NCBI GenBank assembly: GCA_949317995.1
Contig: OX439036.1
Location: 5,932,356 to 5,996,355 of the forward strand
From: Acholoe squamosa
Taxonomy: Eukaryota > Annelida > Polychaeta > Phyllodocida > Polynoidae
Direction: 5' to 3'
DNA: 64,000 nt
Shown here piece by piece: positions 1-8,239 of the stretch (the first letter of the stretch is position 1; every line of letters starts with the position of its first letter). Below the pieces are notes generated by a model, which saw only the letters and a list, made by a program, of their open reading frames with translations, searched no databases and was not told the origin of the DNA. The position numbers and the translations under genes are program-made.

Positions 1-68
1 TTTAAAAGATTTCTTATGCTGTATGTTTGAAAACTCATTTTGAATTATATAGCAGTGATTAAGTATAC

Positions 69-491
69 CTAATCACATTCATGTTTTTCTTCATAAAACA
101 CTTCATCAGGTATACTTCTATATATGTTTAATAAACTCTCACGAGGGAGATCTACTATATCTATATCTTCAGCAGCTTCTTCATCCTTATCATTACTGTC
201 TGATACTATAGTGTTTATGTAAATCGGACCTTTTCTTTTCCTGTATTCCCTCTCCATTTTAGCTATGCCATAGGCTTTTCTATGTGCTAACATACTCATG
301 ACTTCTTTTTCTGTCTCTTTTATTTTATAAGAGAGAGAAGAATTTTTTTCTTCTTCTTCTTTTATTTTGTTTTGATATTCAGTTTTCTCTTTTTCTAACG
401 AGCAAATGTATGAGTGTTGATGGTGACAAATTTTTTCTAGGATTTCATTACGTTCTTTTTCATAGTTTAATTGAATCTTTAAATAATCCAT
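69..491 (-). CDS. Polinton coiled-coil protein, 140 aa
   Basis: The product is not recognised by family. Residues 1-70 are rich in Glu, Lys and Ile/Leu with heptad-like spacing, predicting a coiled coil. A basic stretch (REYRKRKGP, about residues 82-90) and an acidic segment (NDKDEEAAEDIDIVD, about 100-114) follow. It is the last gene of the minus-strand series. A TGAGATAAA motif on the minus strand lies 74-82 bases upstream of the start (565-573), inside the end of the preceding gene, which supports separate transcription. A role as a small virion or scaffold protein would be a guess. Confidence 0.6.
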   Translation of the reverse strand: MDYLKIQLNYEKERNEILEKICHHQHSYICSLEKEKTEYQNKIKEEEEKNSSLSYKIKETEKEVMSMLAHRKAYGIAKMEREYRKRKGPIYINTIVSDSNDKDEEAAEDIDIVDLPRESLLNIYRSIPDEVFYEEKHECD

Positions 492-539
492 ATTTAAAAT
501 ATAAGTTATTGTTTATAGGATCAGCGTGATATTTTTTAA

Positions 540-992
540 TCAGTTGTAAGTTGGAGATGTGGTATTTATCTCAGCGATTTTTCTTTGTTTAGGTATATGT
601 ATTACAACATATCTATTTTTAAGAGAGGAATTTATGGTTATTATATCAGTAAACTGATTTACTCTTGAGCTTTGGTTTGTTTGAGAATTATTTGAAACAG
701 ACTGTCCTAAGTAAGGATAGGACCAGCTTTTTCTCTCATTTATGTTTGTTATGTAACAAGTTAAAAAACTTTGTGTTTTTTCTCCATTGCGAAAAATGTT
801 GCCAGTTTCTGTACAACATAGGAATATTTCATCTCCTTTTTGTAAAGGAGAAGAATATTTTTTTTGTGTTTCATTATATATGATACCTGTTATAGCTAAG
901 ACAAACATAACTAAAATACTACTTGCTTGTATAGCTGGTAGTTTCTTTTTAGTTGCATTATTGATTTTACTTAAAAGGTTTGATTCCGTCAT
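540..992 (-). CDS. Polinton single-pass membrane protein, 150 aa
   Basis: The family is not recognised. Residues about 20-40 form one hydrophobic membrane segment (ASSILVMFVLAITGIIY). Basic residues precede it (NNATKKK), and an Asn/Ser/Thr-rich C-terminal domain with two cysteine positions follows. Its start overlaps the stop of the protease gene by four bases (ATGA), so it appears to be co-expressed with the protease and major capsid genes. A membrane-associated role in entry or assembly is conceivable but unproven. Confidence 0.6.
   Translation of the reverse strand: MTESNLLSKINNATKKKLPAIQASSILVMFVLAITGIIYNETQKKYSSPLQKGDEIFLCCTETGNIFRNGEKTQSFLTCYITNINERKSWSYPYLGQSVSNNSQTNQSSRVNQFTDIITINSSLKNRYVVIHIPKQRKIAEINTTSPTYN
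565..573 (-). promoter_or_regulatory. Polinton TGAGATAAA motif, coiled-coil gene
   Basis: Minus-strand TGAGATAAA, 74-82 bases upstream of the start at 491. The same word precedes five other genes of the element at similar distances. Confidence 0.5.
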
Positions 993-1537
993 TTCAATTT
1001 TTTGGATTTTAAAGTGTAATTGTTATTTAAGAAATCGTTTTTAGGTAAGCAGCTTTGACAAATTTGATATGGGAAATGAGCATCTTTTATCACAGGTATT
1101 TTTTTCTTTTTGAAATGATTTATTACTTTATTATCGTTCCAGTCTGTATCAGTCGTGAAACTAGATATTATATCTTGCATGGACATGTTGTTAGCTCTTT
1201 TCTCAAGATAATATAAACAATATTGTCCGCAAGTTGTAGAAAATAAACCTTGTATAGCATGAGTTGAATATTTATATTTTTCAGGTAATGCTTTAAGAAA
1301 ACTTTCACGAAGAGGTAGAAATCCATATGAATCAAAATATTCAGCTAATTTATTAGGTTTTTCATAATATAAAGCTACCCAATGCTCACCAGGAGAATCA
1401 CTGTTGTCAGTGTTAACTATGTAACTAGTAGGGTAATACGTCACTTCAGGTATGGTATCTGCTGAAAACACTCCATATTCTCCTTTTTTTTCTTCTTTTA
1501 TGAGATTTAGATAAAAATTTATTTCTTTTCCATTCAT
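989..1537 (-). CDS. Polinton adenain-like cysteine protease (PRO)
   Basis: This is a maturation protease of the adenovirus endopeptidase / Ulp1-like C5 family, which cleaves virion precursor proteins in adenoviruses. The 182-residue frame shows the family order: His in GEHWVALYY, Asp in EYFDSYG, and a Gln/Cys pair in TTCGQYCLYYL. That is the His-Asp-Cys arrangement of the C5 and C48 families. Its start overlaps the major capsid stop by four bases (ATGA at 1534-1537), and the membrane protein overlaps its own stop in the same way. The three genes therefore form a coupled cluster. Family assignment is firm. Substrates are inferred from neighbouring proteins with Gly-Gly sites. Confidence 0.9.
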   Translation of the reverse strand: MNGKEINFYLNLIKEEKKGEYGVFSADTIPEVTYYPTSYIVNTDNSDSPGEHWVALYYEKPNKLAEYFDSYGFLPLRESFLKALPEKYKYSTHAIQGLFSTTCGQYCLYYLEKRANNMSMQDIISSFTTDTDWNDNKVINHFKKKKIPVIKDAHFPYQICQSCLPKNDFLNNNYTLKSKKLK

Positions 1538-2901
1538 TTTGTTAGGTTAGTTAATTCAGACTTAAATTTTAGCATATTACTTGAGTCTAATCTCATGATC
1601 TCATCATATTCTAAATATACAATGGCCGCTACTCCATGATCTAATTCTTCTTCTAAATTTATTACAAAACCTAAAGTACCAGTTTCAGTTAATTCAAAAG
1701 TTTCTGATGTTGCTCCGTCTTTAGAAATATCAAAGCAAAATAATGTTGTTCCCTCTTTAAATTCGTCTATGGTTACATTTTGTGCTTCATTTCTGAATAT
1801 ATCTCCTGTAGATTTAAGGAGAGCAAGATAAGCCATGTTATACATATTATTTGGAAAATCTAATTCATAATGATAAAAAGGAGTTCCTCCATCGTTTACT
1901 TTAAGTTCTATTTCTTTAACTTTAAAGTTTTCAAATTTAAATGGATTACGATTATGAGTGCCTGTGAAGCCATCTAAATGCACGAGACCAATTATGACTC
2001 TTTTAGGTAAAGGTGTGTTATTCACAACATGTGAAGCTTGAAGAATAGCTTTTTGAGGACCGAAAGTGACATATTTCATGTCTATTTTATGGATAGGAAT
2101 ATCCCATATAGGTAAATTAGTAGCTCTTGCTTCTTCTAATTCTTGATGAAAATCATCTGTTAATCTAACTCTTTTCACGTACAAGTTTATTTCTTGTACA
2201 TCTATAATATATTTTTGAGCTTCTACTTTTGACATTAAACAAAAAGTTTCATCTCCTCTATCTAATTCAATAGAAAGAGGCAAGTCCCCAGGTAATAATT
2301 TAGACTGTGAAAAAAGACTGTCATGTATTCTTACATGCACTTCAAACAATGTTCCGTTTTTTGTTTTTTCATATCTTTTTTTAGCTCCTGCATTGTGAGC
2401 TGTACCTGTTAAAGTGTTAACTTCATTGAAATCTTTATTGTCTTTTATGTAAAAACCTAATGGTCCTAAACATTTAGCTGTAAGAGGATCATAACTTAAA
2501 GTAAATTCTATTATTGATTTGTAACCATATAAATCATTGCTGTCTGATATTCTTATTCCTCCTACGAATACTTTTACATTCTTAAACATAGTAGCACCAA
2601 AATAATTAACAGGAAAAACTTTAGCATTATCATTTATAGTTCCATCGTTAGCTGGAGCGTCAGGTGCTGTTTTATCTGCTTTCAATATTTTTGCTTTTAT
2701 GTAAAGGTAACTGTTATGTAAAGAAACATAATCTTTTTTGTTAGATTTTAATGTAAATTGAACAGTGTTGCTGTTTGGTGAAGCTGTAGGATCTATTTTT
2801 TCATAGTATGTTTTTATTCTTGTAGTATCAGTAGGAGGTATATATTTATAATCCAATTCCGAGCTTATACAATGATGTAAATTTTCATTTAAAAAAGACA
2901 T
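1534..2901 (-). CDS. Polinton major capsid protein (double jelly-roll type)
   Basis: A 455-residue protein in the place expected for the capsid gene, next to the protease. The N-terminal part contains the pattern seen in metazoan Polinton capsid proteins: a polar tail, then KDYVSLHNSYLYIKAKI, then FKNVKVFVGGIRISDSNDLYGYKS. The C-terminal half has alternating short beta-type segments. Members of this family build pseudo-hexagonal capsids with a double jelly-roll fold. A TGAGATAAA motif lies 64-72 bases upstream (2965-2973) and probably drives this capsid, protease and membrane-protein cluster. The assignment rests on pattern and position, since no structure prediction could be run. Confidence 0.85.
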   Translation of the reverse strand: MSFLNENLHHCISSELDYKYIPPTDTTRIKTYYEKIDPTASPNSNTVQFTLKSNKKDYVSLHNSYLYIKAKILKADKTAPDAPANDGTINDNAKVFPVNYFGATMFKNVKVFVGGIRISDSNDLYGYKSIIEFTLSYDPLTAKCLGPLGFYIKDNKDFNEVNTLTGTAHNAGAKKRYEKTKNGTLFEVHVRIHDSLFSQSKLLPGDLPLSIELDRGDETFCLMSKVEAQKYIIDVQEINLYVKRVRLTDDFHQELEEARATNLPIWDIPIHKIDMKYVTFGPQKAILQASHVVNNTPLPKRVIIGLVHLDGFTGTHNRNPFKFENFKVKEIELKVNDGGTPFYHYELDFPNNMYNMAYLALLKSTGDIFRNEAQNVTIDEFKEGTTLFCFDISKDGATSETFELTETGTLGFVINLEEELDHGVAAIVYLEYDEIMRLDSSNMLKFKSELTNLTK

Positions 2902-2964
2902 ATTTTTTGTTCAGGTGTATCTTCTTATTTTTACTTAGATAATATAAAAAGATCAAGTTATCGG

Positions 2965-2973
2965 TTTATCTCA
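2965..2973 (-). promoter_or_regulatory. Polinton TGAGATAAA motif, capsid/protease cluster
   Basis: Minus-strand TGAGATAAA, 64-72 bases upstream of the major capsid start at 2901, in the only sizeable gap before that gene. Confidence 0.55.
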
Positions 2974-2984
2974 AGCTATTTATT

Positions 2985-3431
2985 CTATCCGAAAATATCA
3001 CCATGCCTTCCTTTCTTTTTTCTGTTTCTCTTTTTTATAATTTTTGGCTGAGGAGATAATTTCTTTTGATTTGAAAAGTTTGAAATAACTTGAGAACCTA
3101 AATCAGACAAACTTTCTTCAGCTTCTCTTTTTATAGCCTTTTTTATATTTTCACCTTTTAAAACATTTTTTGCAATTTTTATTCCTCCTTTAAGAGCTCG
3201 TTTTCCTATTGCTTTACCTGCACTTTTCACCGCAGGAGTAATGAGAGGTACGACTGTTTTAAATAAACCTTTTAGTATGCCACCTATACCATATCCTCTT
3301 TGATTTCTGCTTCCTATGAAAGGAGTTAGTGTATTATATCCACTTCCATATTGATTGTAAAATAATGGATTTTTATTTTCTCGTAAAAATTGCCTGTAAA
3401 GAAGTTTTTTATGAGCACAATTCGAATACAT
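2985..3431 (-). CDS. Polinton small basic virion-type protein, 148 aa
   Basis: A short basic protein. A Gly-rich segment (RNQRGYGIGGILKGLF) leads into an amphipathic Ala/Lys/Val-rich helix (about residues 55-100). An acidic stretch follows, and the C-terminus is very basic. This resembles the minor virion proteins of Polintons and the membrane-lytic protein VI of adenoviruses, which are cut by the protease after Gly-Gly-type sites. The GIGG at about residue 48 could be such a site. A TGAGATAAA motif lies 31-39 bases upstream (3462-3470). Function is inferred from composition and context only. Confidence 0.6.
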   Translation of the reverse strand: MYSNCAHKKLLYRQFLRENKNPLFYNQYGSGYNTLTPFIGSRNQRGYGIGGILKGLFKTVVPLITPAVKSAGKAIGKRALKGGIKIAKNVLKGENIKKAIKREAEESLSDLGSQVISNFSNQKKLSPQPKIIKKRNRKKKGRHGDIFG

Positions 3432-3461
3432 TTTTATTTATTTTCCTAGGATTTTTTCTTT

Positions 3462-3470
3462 TTTATCTCA
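3462..3470 (-). promoter_or_regulatory. Polinton TGAGATAAA motif, small virion protein gene
   Basis: Minus-strand TGAGATAAA, 31-39 bases upstream of the start at 3431. It is closer to its start than the other copies. Confidence 0.5.
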
Positions 3471-3549
3471 AATGCTTTTTCTTTATTTATTACTATTTTT
3501 TCCATTTCGTGTCCCAATCTTTCCCATAATATTTAGGGTTGGTTTTTTT

Positions 3550-4590
3550 TTATCTCCCATATCGTGTTTTACGTGGTGATGCTTTAGATGAACTTTTTTT
3601 CTTTTTTATTTCTCCAAAAATATCTTCAGAAGGAAGGGTAGAGGACATAGGTTCTATTTCACTTTCTTCATCGAATTTTTGTTCAAAAGAAGTTGGTTTT
3701 ATTTTCTTAATTTTTATTTCTTCTCCTATTCCTCCACTTGCTTCATCTTTTTTATTTTCTTCAGATTCTGTGAAGGTTTTTTCTTCTCCTGAAGGAATAA
3801 ATAATTTTTGTTTACCATATTCTGGAGGATGATTTAAATTATCGTCGTCCACGCTGTCAGAATCTTTAAATAATGATTTTTCAATTGGATCATCGTAATC
3901 ATTTTCTGAATATTCATCATCTGTTGCTTCTATGGATTCTATCTTTCCTTTTTCAATTTTTTTATGTATTTGTCGTTGTCGTTTTTTTATAATGTCTATA
4001 TTTTGATCTTCTATAGGATATTTTTTTATTTTATAAGCGTCAGCATCCTGCTTGCTTTTTCCTGGTTTATTGAGAAACCAAGATTTAGGTATATGTGGAG
4101 ATAAATTATACCAAAGTTCATTAATGCCAACAGGTTCTTTTTTTATGCTAGTATTAGAAAAAAATTTCATTATGTCTATCACATTAGAATTTTTTAGCAG
4201 TTTTCCGTTCATTATTATTTCACCCTGATCATTCCAAAAAAATTGTAAAGCTAATATTTTTTTTAAAATTTCTTTTATGTAAGGTATTTGTGCTTGTCTT
4301 ACATGTGATAATATTTCTTCTATAGATATACCTGTATGAAAAGATTTTTCAGATTGATTTTCTTGAAAATAAGAAAAAAAAGTAGGATTTTGTTTAGATA
4401 TATCTTGATTAGTACTTAAAACTTTATATGGTTGAATGTTATACATTTTTTCTGCTAATATTTCTTTTTGTCTTTCAAGAATAGGATTTTTTTCATTTTT
4501 AGTTTCTTTCGTCTTAATTTCTTCTATAGCTCTAAGTTTTTTATATGTAACTAAAGGAATGACAATACTTTTTTTGAAAGAAGCAGTCAT
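3550..4590 (-). CDS. Polinton conserved protein of unknown function, 346 aa
   Basis: The first half looks folded, with a segment reading GEIIMNGKLLKNSNVIDIM at about residues 126-144. This recalls a G..x.I.G..I.GSN..D pattern common in metazoan Polinton proteins of unknown role. The second half is charged and low-complexity, alternating acidic runs (TDDEYSENDYDDP) and Lys/Glu runs, and ends in a basic tail (KASPRKTRYGR). The start lies one base from the stop of the 143-aa basic protein, so the two are probably co-transcribed. No enzymatic motif is visible. Confidence 0.6.
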   Translation of the reverse strand: MTASFKKSIVIPLVTYKKLRAIEEIKTKETKNEKNPILERQKEILAEKMYNIQPYKVLSTNQDISKQNPTFFSYFQENQSEKSFHTGISIEEILSHVRQAQIPYIKEILKKILALQFFWNDQGEIIMNGKLLKNSNVIDIMKFFSNTSIKKEPVGINELWYNLSPHIPKSWFLNKPGKSKQDADAYKIKKYPIEDQNIDIIKKRQRQIHKKIEKGKIESIEATDDEYSENDYDDPIEKSLFKDSDSVDDDNLNHPPEYGKQKLFIPSGEEKTFTESEENKKDEASGGIGEEIKIKKIKPTSFEQKFDEESEIEPMSSTLPSEDIFGEIKKKKSSSKASPRKTRYGR

Positions 4591-4591
4591 A

Positions 4592-5023
4592 TTATTGTCT
4601 ACTTCCTGCTAAACCTCCTAGTAAAGTTACGGCTAAAGGAATAAGCATAGACAAAAAACCACCTTTTTGTTTCAATACTGCTTTCCTTTTTTTGTTATTC
4701 ACACGTCTATTTACTAAAAATCTTAAAATTTTTTTATGCTTTTTAAGTTTAGCATAAGAAAAAGGACTTAATTTAATGTTTCCTTTCAGTACGTTATAAA
4801 TGCACTGACATATAGCATCTATGTCTTCTTTTCCTGCATATTCTATCAGAAGATTTCTTCTTTTTTTATTTTTAGTGTTACTTAAGACCGTAAGGAAAGC
4901 TAATTGCCTAGACAAATTAGGCCTTTTGTTTCTTTTAGTCTTTTTCTTTAAAATTCTTTTTTTCCCTTTCCTTTTTAATATAGGTCTTTTTTTTAATAAC
5001 AAAGATTTCCTTTTCTTAGGCAT
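4592..5023 (-). CDS. Polinton Lys/Arg-rich protein with Gly-Gly site, 143 aa
   Basis: The N-terminal 35 residues are almost purely Lys/Arg with leucines, then comes a helical middle (FLTVLSNTKNKKRRNLLIEY). The C-terminal end reads KQKGGFLSMLIPLAVTLLGG. The Gly-Gly before a hydrophobic helix resembles a viral protease maturation site followed by a membrane-active peptide. Together the features suggest a DNA-binding core protein or a precursor of the adenoviral protein VII/X kind. This is inference from composition. It sits directly before the 346-aa gene. Confidence 0.6.
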   Translation of the reverse strand: MPKKRKSLLLKKRPILKRKGKKRILKKKTKRNKRPNLSRQLAFLTVLSNTKNKKRRNLLIEYAGKEDIDAICQCIYNVLKGNIKLSPFSYAKLKKHKKILRFLVNRRVNNKKRKAVLKQKGGFLSMLIPLAVTLLGGLAGSRQ

Positions 5024-5100
5024 TTTTTAAAACGTAATAAACAAAACTATTTCTTGTCTTTTATATCATTCTTTATTTCATTTATCACACGTACATTTTT

Positions 5101-5765
5101 TTAAGTTTTATTTGGAATATAAACATCTTGGCCTACATCAAAAATATTTCCTCTTAATCTGTATTCTTGTGGAGTTTTTTGATGTCCGTCTATTAAGAGA
5201 TAAGAATGTGGTTTTCTAGTTGCTTCATTAAAAATATGGATAAAAGTTTTATGATTTTTTGGTAATAATTTTCTTCCTAATATTTGAGGCACTGTTTGAT
5301 CTAAAGGAGAATTAAATATAACAAGGTAAGTAGCATTTCTGTTCACAGTTTGTCTTTCTTTCCCTTCAGAAAAAAAATTTTGAGATATATATATATCACA
5401 TTTAAACCTTCATGATGACAAGTTTGAGTAAATAATTTTCCTATTTCTGCATTATTACTGCTTTCTTTCATTAAGTCATCTAATATAATAAGTCCATTTA
5501 AGTTCGGTTTTATGTATTTATCAAAAGAAGAAGGAATACCATTAATGAAAATAACGTCTTTATCTTGCATTATAGAAGGTTTTTTAGGAGGTGTTTGACC
5601 ATAACACCAAATAAAATAATCTATGTTTTTGTCTAATATGCGATCACTGTTTTCTATTAAATTATGAACAAAAGTAGTTTTACCACTGTTACTAGGACCT
5701 GCTACTATCATAGAAAAAGGTATTCTAATACATGCATTGAAAATAGGAAATTCTATGTGCTCCAT
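5101..5765 (-). pseudogene. Polinton packaging ATPase region (FtsK/HerA type)
   Basis: The region encodes recognisable parts of the A32-like genome-packaging ATPase found in Polintons and nucleocytoplasmic large DNA viruses. These include a Walker A motif (VAGPSNSGKTTF), a Walker B-type strand (LNGLIILDDLM) and downstream conserved sequence including QILGRKLLPKNHKTF and a final region with a conserved tyrosine-rich pattern. In relatives the enzyme pumps DNA into the preformed capsid. Coordinates give the extent of recognisable sequence. It belongs to the broken element described in the element entry. Confidence 0.88.
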
Positions 5766-5779
5766 TTTTTTTTTTTTTT

Positions 5780-6751
5780 TTAAATTCCTTCAATTTTAAC
5801 TAGTTCTTCTTTATAAAAATTACCACTTAATATTTCATTGTTTTTATCAATTAATACATATGTTGCTGGCCAAGTTCTAAGAACATAAGCTACTTGAAAA
5901 ATTTCTTTTTTCCAATGAGAAGAATATCCTTTTCTAAAAGTAGTTTTATATTTAGTAATTCTAACTTTATCTCCAACTTTAAAGGGTAAATGATGTTTTT
6001 TAGAGAATAAATATTTCCCGTATTGTTTTATCCATATTTTTTTTTCGTTTGCTTTAGTTACTTCTGAAGGACTTATACCTAAAGTTCTATGCTTACTGTG
6101 ATTATAACTATATACTAAATTTTGAAGTACATCTATATATCTCAAAGTCTTTTTGAAAGTAAGATATTTATATATTTTATCTTGTATAGTACGATTGAAA
6201 CTTTCTACTATTGCACTTTTAGTGTCTTGTGATGTACTGAAAAATTTAATGTTATTTTCTTTTAAATATTTTCTGAATACACCTTTAAATTCACTTCCGT
6301 CATCAAATTGTATAATTCTAGGCTTAACTTTGCTTTTCATTAATATATTTTTAAAGCCATCTAAAGTGACGGAAGCTGTTTTGTTTCTTAATGGAAAAAT
6401 ATAAGCATAACGAGAAAAACAATCTATACAAGCAAGTAAATATTTGATATCATCATTTTCATTTTTTAAATTAAATATACTAATTAAATCTATTTGCCAT
6501 TGATCATTTATACCTTTCACTATAGTTTTTCTTCGTAAAAACCTATGTTTTATTTTTTTGTGAGAAGTATAGGTTCTAGTGTTATGAAGAAAAGCTGATA
6601 CATCCGTATGAGTTATATTTTTATTTTTTTTCTTTGCACTTTCATATAATTTATTTGCAGAACTGAAAGAGGCAGGATCAGACGGATTGAAAAATATTTC
6701 TTTTAAAATATTTTCTTTGTTTTTAGTTTGTTGGTTCATATTTTTTGACAC
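5780..6751 (-). CDS. Polinton integrase (RVE superfamily)
   Basis: A retroviral-type DDE integrase of 323 residues. The catalytic core begins after a Lys/Arg-rich linker. The first Asp lies in NDQWQIDLI, the second in IIQFDDGSEF, and the Glu in AIVESFNRTI, spaced as in the RVE core. The C-terminal part (FKVGDKVRI, then HWKKEIFQVAYV and a final SGNFYKEELVKI) matches the SH3-like end of Polinton integrases. It would insert the linear element DNA. A poly-T tract separates it from the ATPase gene. No TGAGATAAA motif was seen upstream. Confidence 0.95.
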   Translation of the reverse strand: MSKNMNQQTKNKENILKEIFFNPSDPASFSSANKLYESAKKKNKNITHTDVSAFLHNTRTYTSHKKIKHRFLRRKTIVKGINDQWQIDLISIFNLKNENDDIKYLLACIDCFSRYAYIFPLRNKTASVTLDGFKNILMKSKVKPRIIQFDDGSEFKGVFRKYLKENNIKFFSTSQDTKSAIVESFNRTIQDKIYKYLTFKKTLRYIDVLQNLVYSYNHSKHRTLGISPSEVTKANEKKIWIKQYGKYLFSKKHHLPFKVGDKVRITKYKTTFRKGYSSHWKKEIFQVAYVLRTWPATYVLIDKNNEILSGNFYKEELVKIEGI

Positions 6752-6966
6752 ATATTTCCTGTATTACATTACAGAGACGGAAATCCGATATGCATGGTTT
6801 CGTTCTAATATATCAAATAATTTTTATACATGAATAGAACGATACATATAATCACGTGATTTTAAACCATCTCAATGTAATAGAAAGTGTGTCGATATAT
6901 TATACTTTCAGATTTCACGGTTATCCATGAAATTTTTTCAATTTTATTCATCCAATAAAAAAATGT

Positions 6967-7692
6967 TTACTGATTAACAGGCATGTAAATTGGGATGAAG
7001 CCACTCGGTCTCATGTTTCCATCTACGTTAAATATCAGACTTTTGTTTCCTGTTTTTGTTTTCCTTGAACTAGAATTAATTTTAGTTTTATTTCGTGAGG
7101 TATTAGATTGCTGCTTGTTCACATTTCTCTTTCTTTTAACCTGCACCTTTTCCTTTCTTCCTGCTTTTTCATTTTCATCTTGACTTAAGTCATCATCACT
7201 TGTATTATTTTCCACCCTGCTAGAAGTCTTATTCATCTTTTTCTTTTTCTTGACTTGTATTTTTACTTTTTTTTCTTCATATTCATTTTCGTTATGACTT
7301 ACATTATCATCACTCTCTTCTTTTCTTCTTTTCAAGTTTTCTTCTTTCTTGATAGGACGAACAATGTTTGATTCAATATTTTTGGTGGAGTCATTTTTTT
7401 CTTCTTCTGAAGACATGCTGTTCGAGTATTCATTTTCGCTCATATCTTCCATGACTTTTATACTGAAATTTTGTGCGGATTTAGCTTTGCTTCTTAGCTT
7501 TTCTTTCATGTATTTATTGTAACAGGCATTACATCTCAGGTGATTTTCATCAGACGTAAAAAAATGATAAGATTGAAAAGGTCTATGACACCTTATACAT
7601 TCTTGTACCATTGACTCTGCACATTTTAAACAATATTTTTTATTTTTTACTAAATCAGCATTTTTACCACAAAATTCACATTTAGAAACCAT
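6967..7692 (-). CDS. Polinton zinc-finger protein with charged tail, 241 aa
   Basis: The first 65 residues carry four C-x2-C pairs (CEFC, CLKC, CIRC, CNAC), predicting two zinc-binding knuckles. About 140 residues of Ser/Glu/Asn-rich and Lys-rich low-complexity sequence follow. The last segment (SLIFNVDGNMRPSGFIPIY) looks conserved. No known family is recognised. A DNA- or RNA-binding regulator is plausible. TGAGATAAA motifs on the minus strand lie 59-67 and 116-124 bases upstream (7751-7759 and 7808-7816), within two copies of a 20-base segment. Confidence 0.6.
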   Translation of the reverse strand: MVSKCEFCGKNADLVKNKKYCLKCAESMVQECIRCHRPFQSYHFFTSDENHLRCNACYNKYMKEKLRSKAKSAQNFSIKVMEDMSENEYSNSMSSEEEKNDSTKNIESNIVRPIKKEENLKRRKEESDDNVSHNENEYEEKKVKIQVKKKKKMNKTSSRVENNTSDDDLSQDENEKAGRKEKVQVKRKRNVNKQQSNTSRNKTKINSSSRKTKTGNKSLIFNVDGNMRPSGFIPIYMPVNQ

Positions 7693-7750
7693 TTTTTATC
7701 ATAAAAAATTGAAAACGAAAATATATAAAGCTAATTAGCTAAGTCATTCA

Positions 7751-7816
7751 TTTATCTCAATAATATTTTTATAATATTATTTTAAAGGTAATAAGGTAAG
7801 TCATTCATTTATCTCA
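7751..7816 (-). promoter_or_regulatory. Two Polinton TGAGATAAA motifs, zinc-finger gene
   Basis: Two copies (7751-7759 and 7808-7816) lie in duplicated context (aagtcattcatttatctca on the plus strand) upstream of the start at 7692. The doubled copy is unique in the element and may reflect a stronger or regulated promoter. Confidence 0.55.
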
Positions 7817-7833
7817 TTAATATTTTCACAATA

Positions 7834-8151
7834 TTATTCACTGCTATCATTTTCACTTAATTCCATTTCACTTTCGCTGTTGCTATCACTACTTAAATTT
7901 TGTTCTTTTTCTTTCTTTTTTTTTATTTTTTCTTGCTTGTTTTCTTTCTTCAATTTCTTAACTTTTTCAATTTTTTTATATATTTTATTTTTCATTCGAA
8001 GAAGAAGGTCAAACTCTTCTTTTTGAAGAGATATACTTTTATCTTTAGTCAAGTCATGAAAATGTAAATATATATTTCCTTTAAATTTATTTATATCTAT
8101 TCTTTTCCTCCGACCAAAAGCCAAAGTAGGGTATTTTCCTGATTTGTTCAT
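7834..8151 (-). CDS. Polinton PC4-like single-stranded DNA-binding protein
   Basis: A 105-residue protein. Residues about 12-50 (FGRRKRIDINKFKGNIYLHF, then KDKSISLQKEEFDLL) align well by eye with the C-terminal core of human transcription cofactor PC4/SUB1, including the IxxFKGxxxxxxR/H and K-x-ISL patterns. PC4 cores dimerise and bind single-stranded DNA. The C-terminal half is a Lys-rich helix followed by an acidic Ser/Glu tail. Next to the DNA polymerase, a role in replication or transcription of the element is likely. A TATCTCA motif (plus strand) lies 65-71 bases upstream at 8216-8222. Confidence 0.72.
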   Translation of the reverse strand: MNKSGKYPTLAFGRRKRIDINKFKGNIYLHFHDLTKDKSISLQKEEFDLLLRMKNKIYKKIEKVKKLKKENKQEKIKKKKEKEQNLSSDSNSESEMELSENDSSE

Positions 8152-8215
8152 TTTTTTCTTTTATTATGCCTTAGGCTTTCTTTCTAATGTTAATAAGGTG
8201 AAAGTTTTTTCAAGC

Positions 8216-8222
8216 TATCTCA
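8216..8222 (-). promoter_or_regulatory. Polinton motif variant, PC4-like gene
   Basis: Minus-strand TGAGATA lies 65-71 bases upstream of the start at 8151. It matches the core of the shared motif, and the following bases differ. Confidence 0.45.
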
Positions 8223-8239
8223 TGATCTTTTTTTCTTTT

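Noticed and set aside
1-60. Left terminal inverted repeat of the Polinton
   Set aside because: The reverse complement of the first 70 bases was not found by eye near 14.8-15.1 kb.
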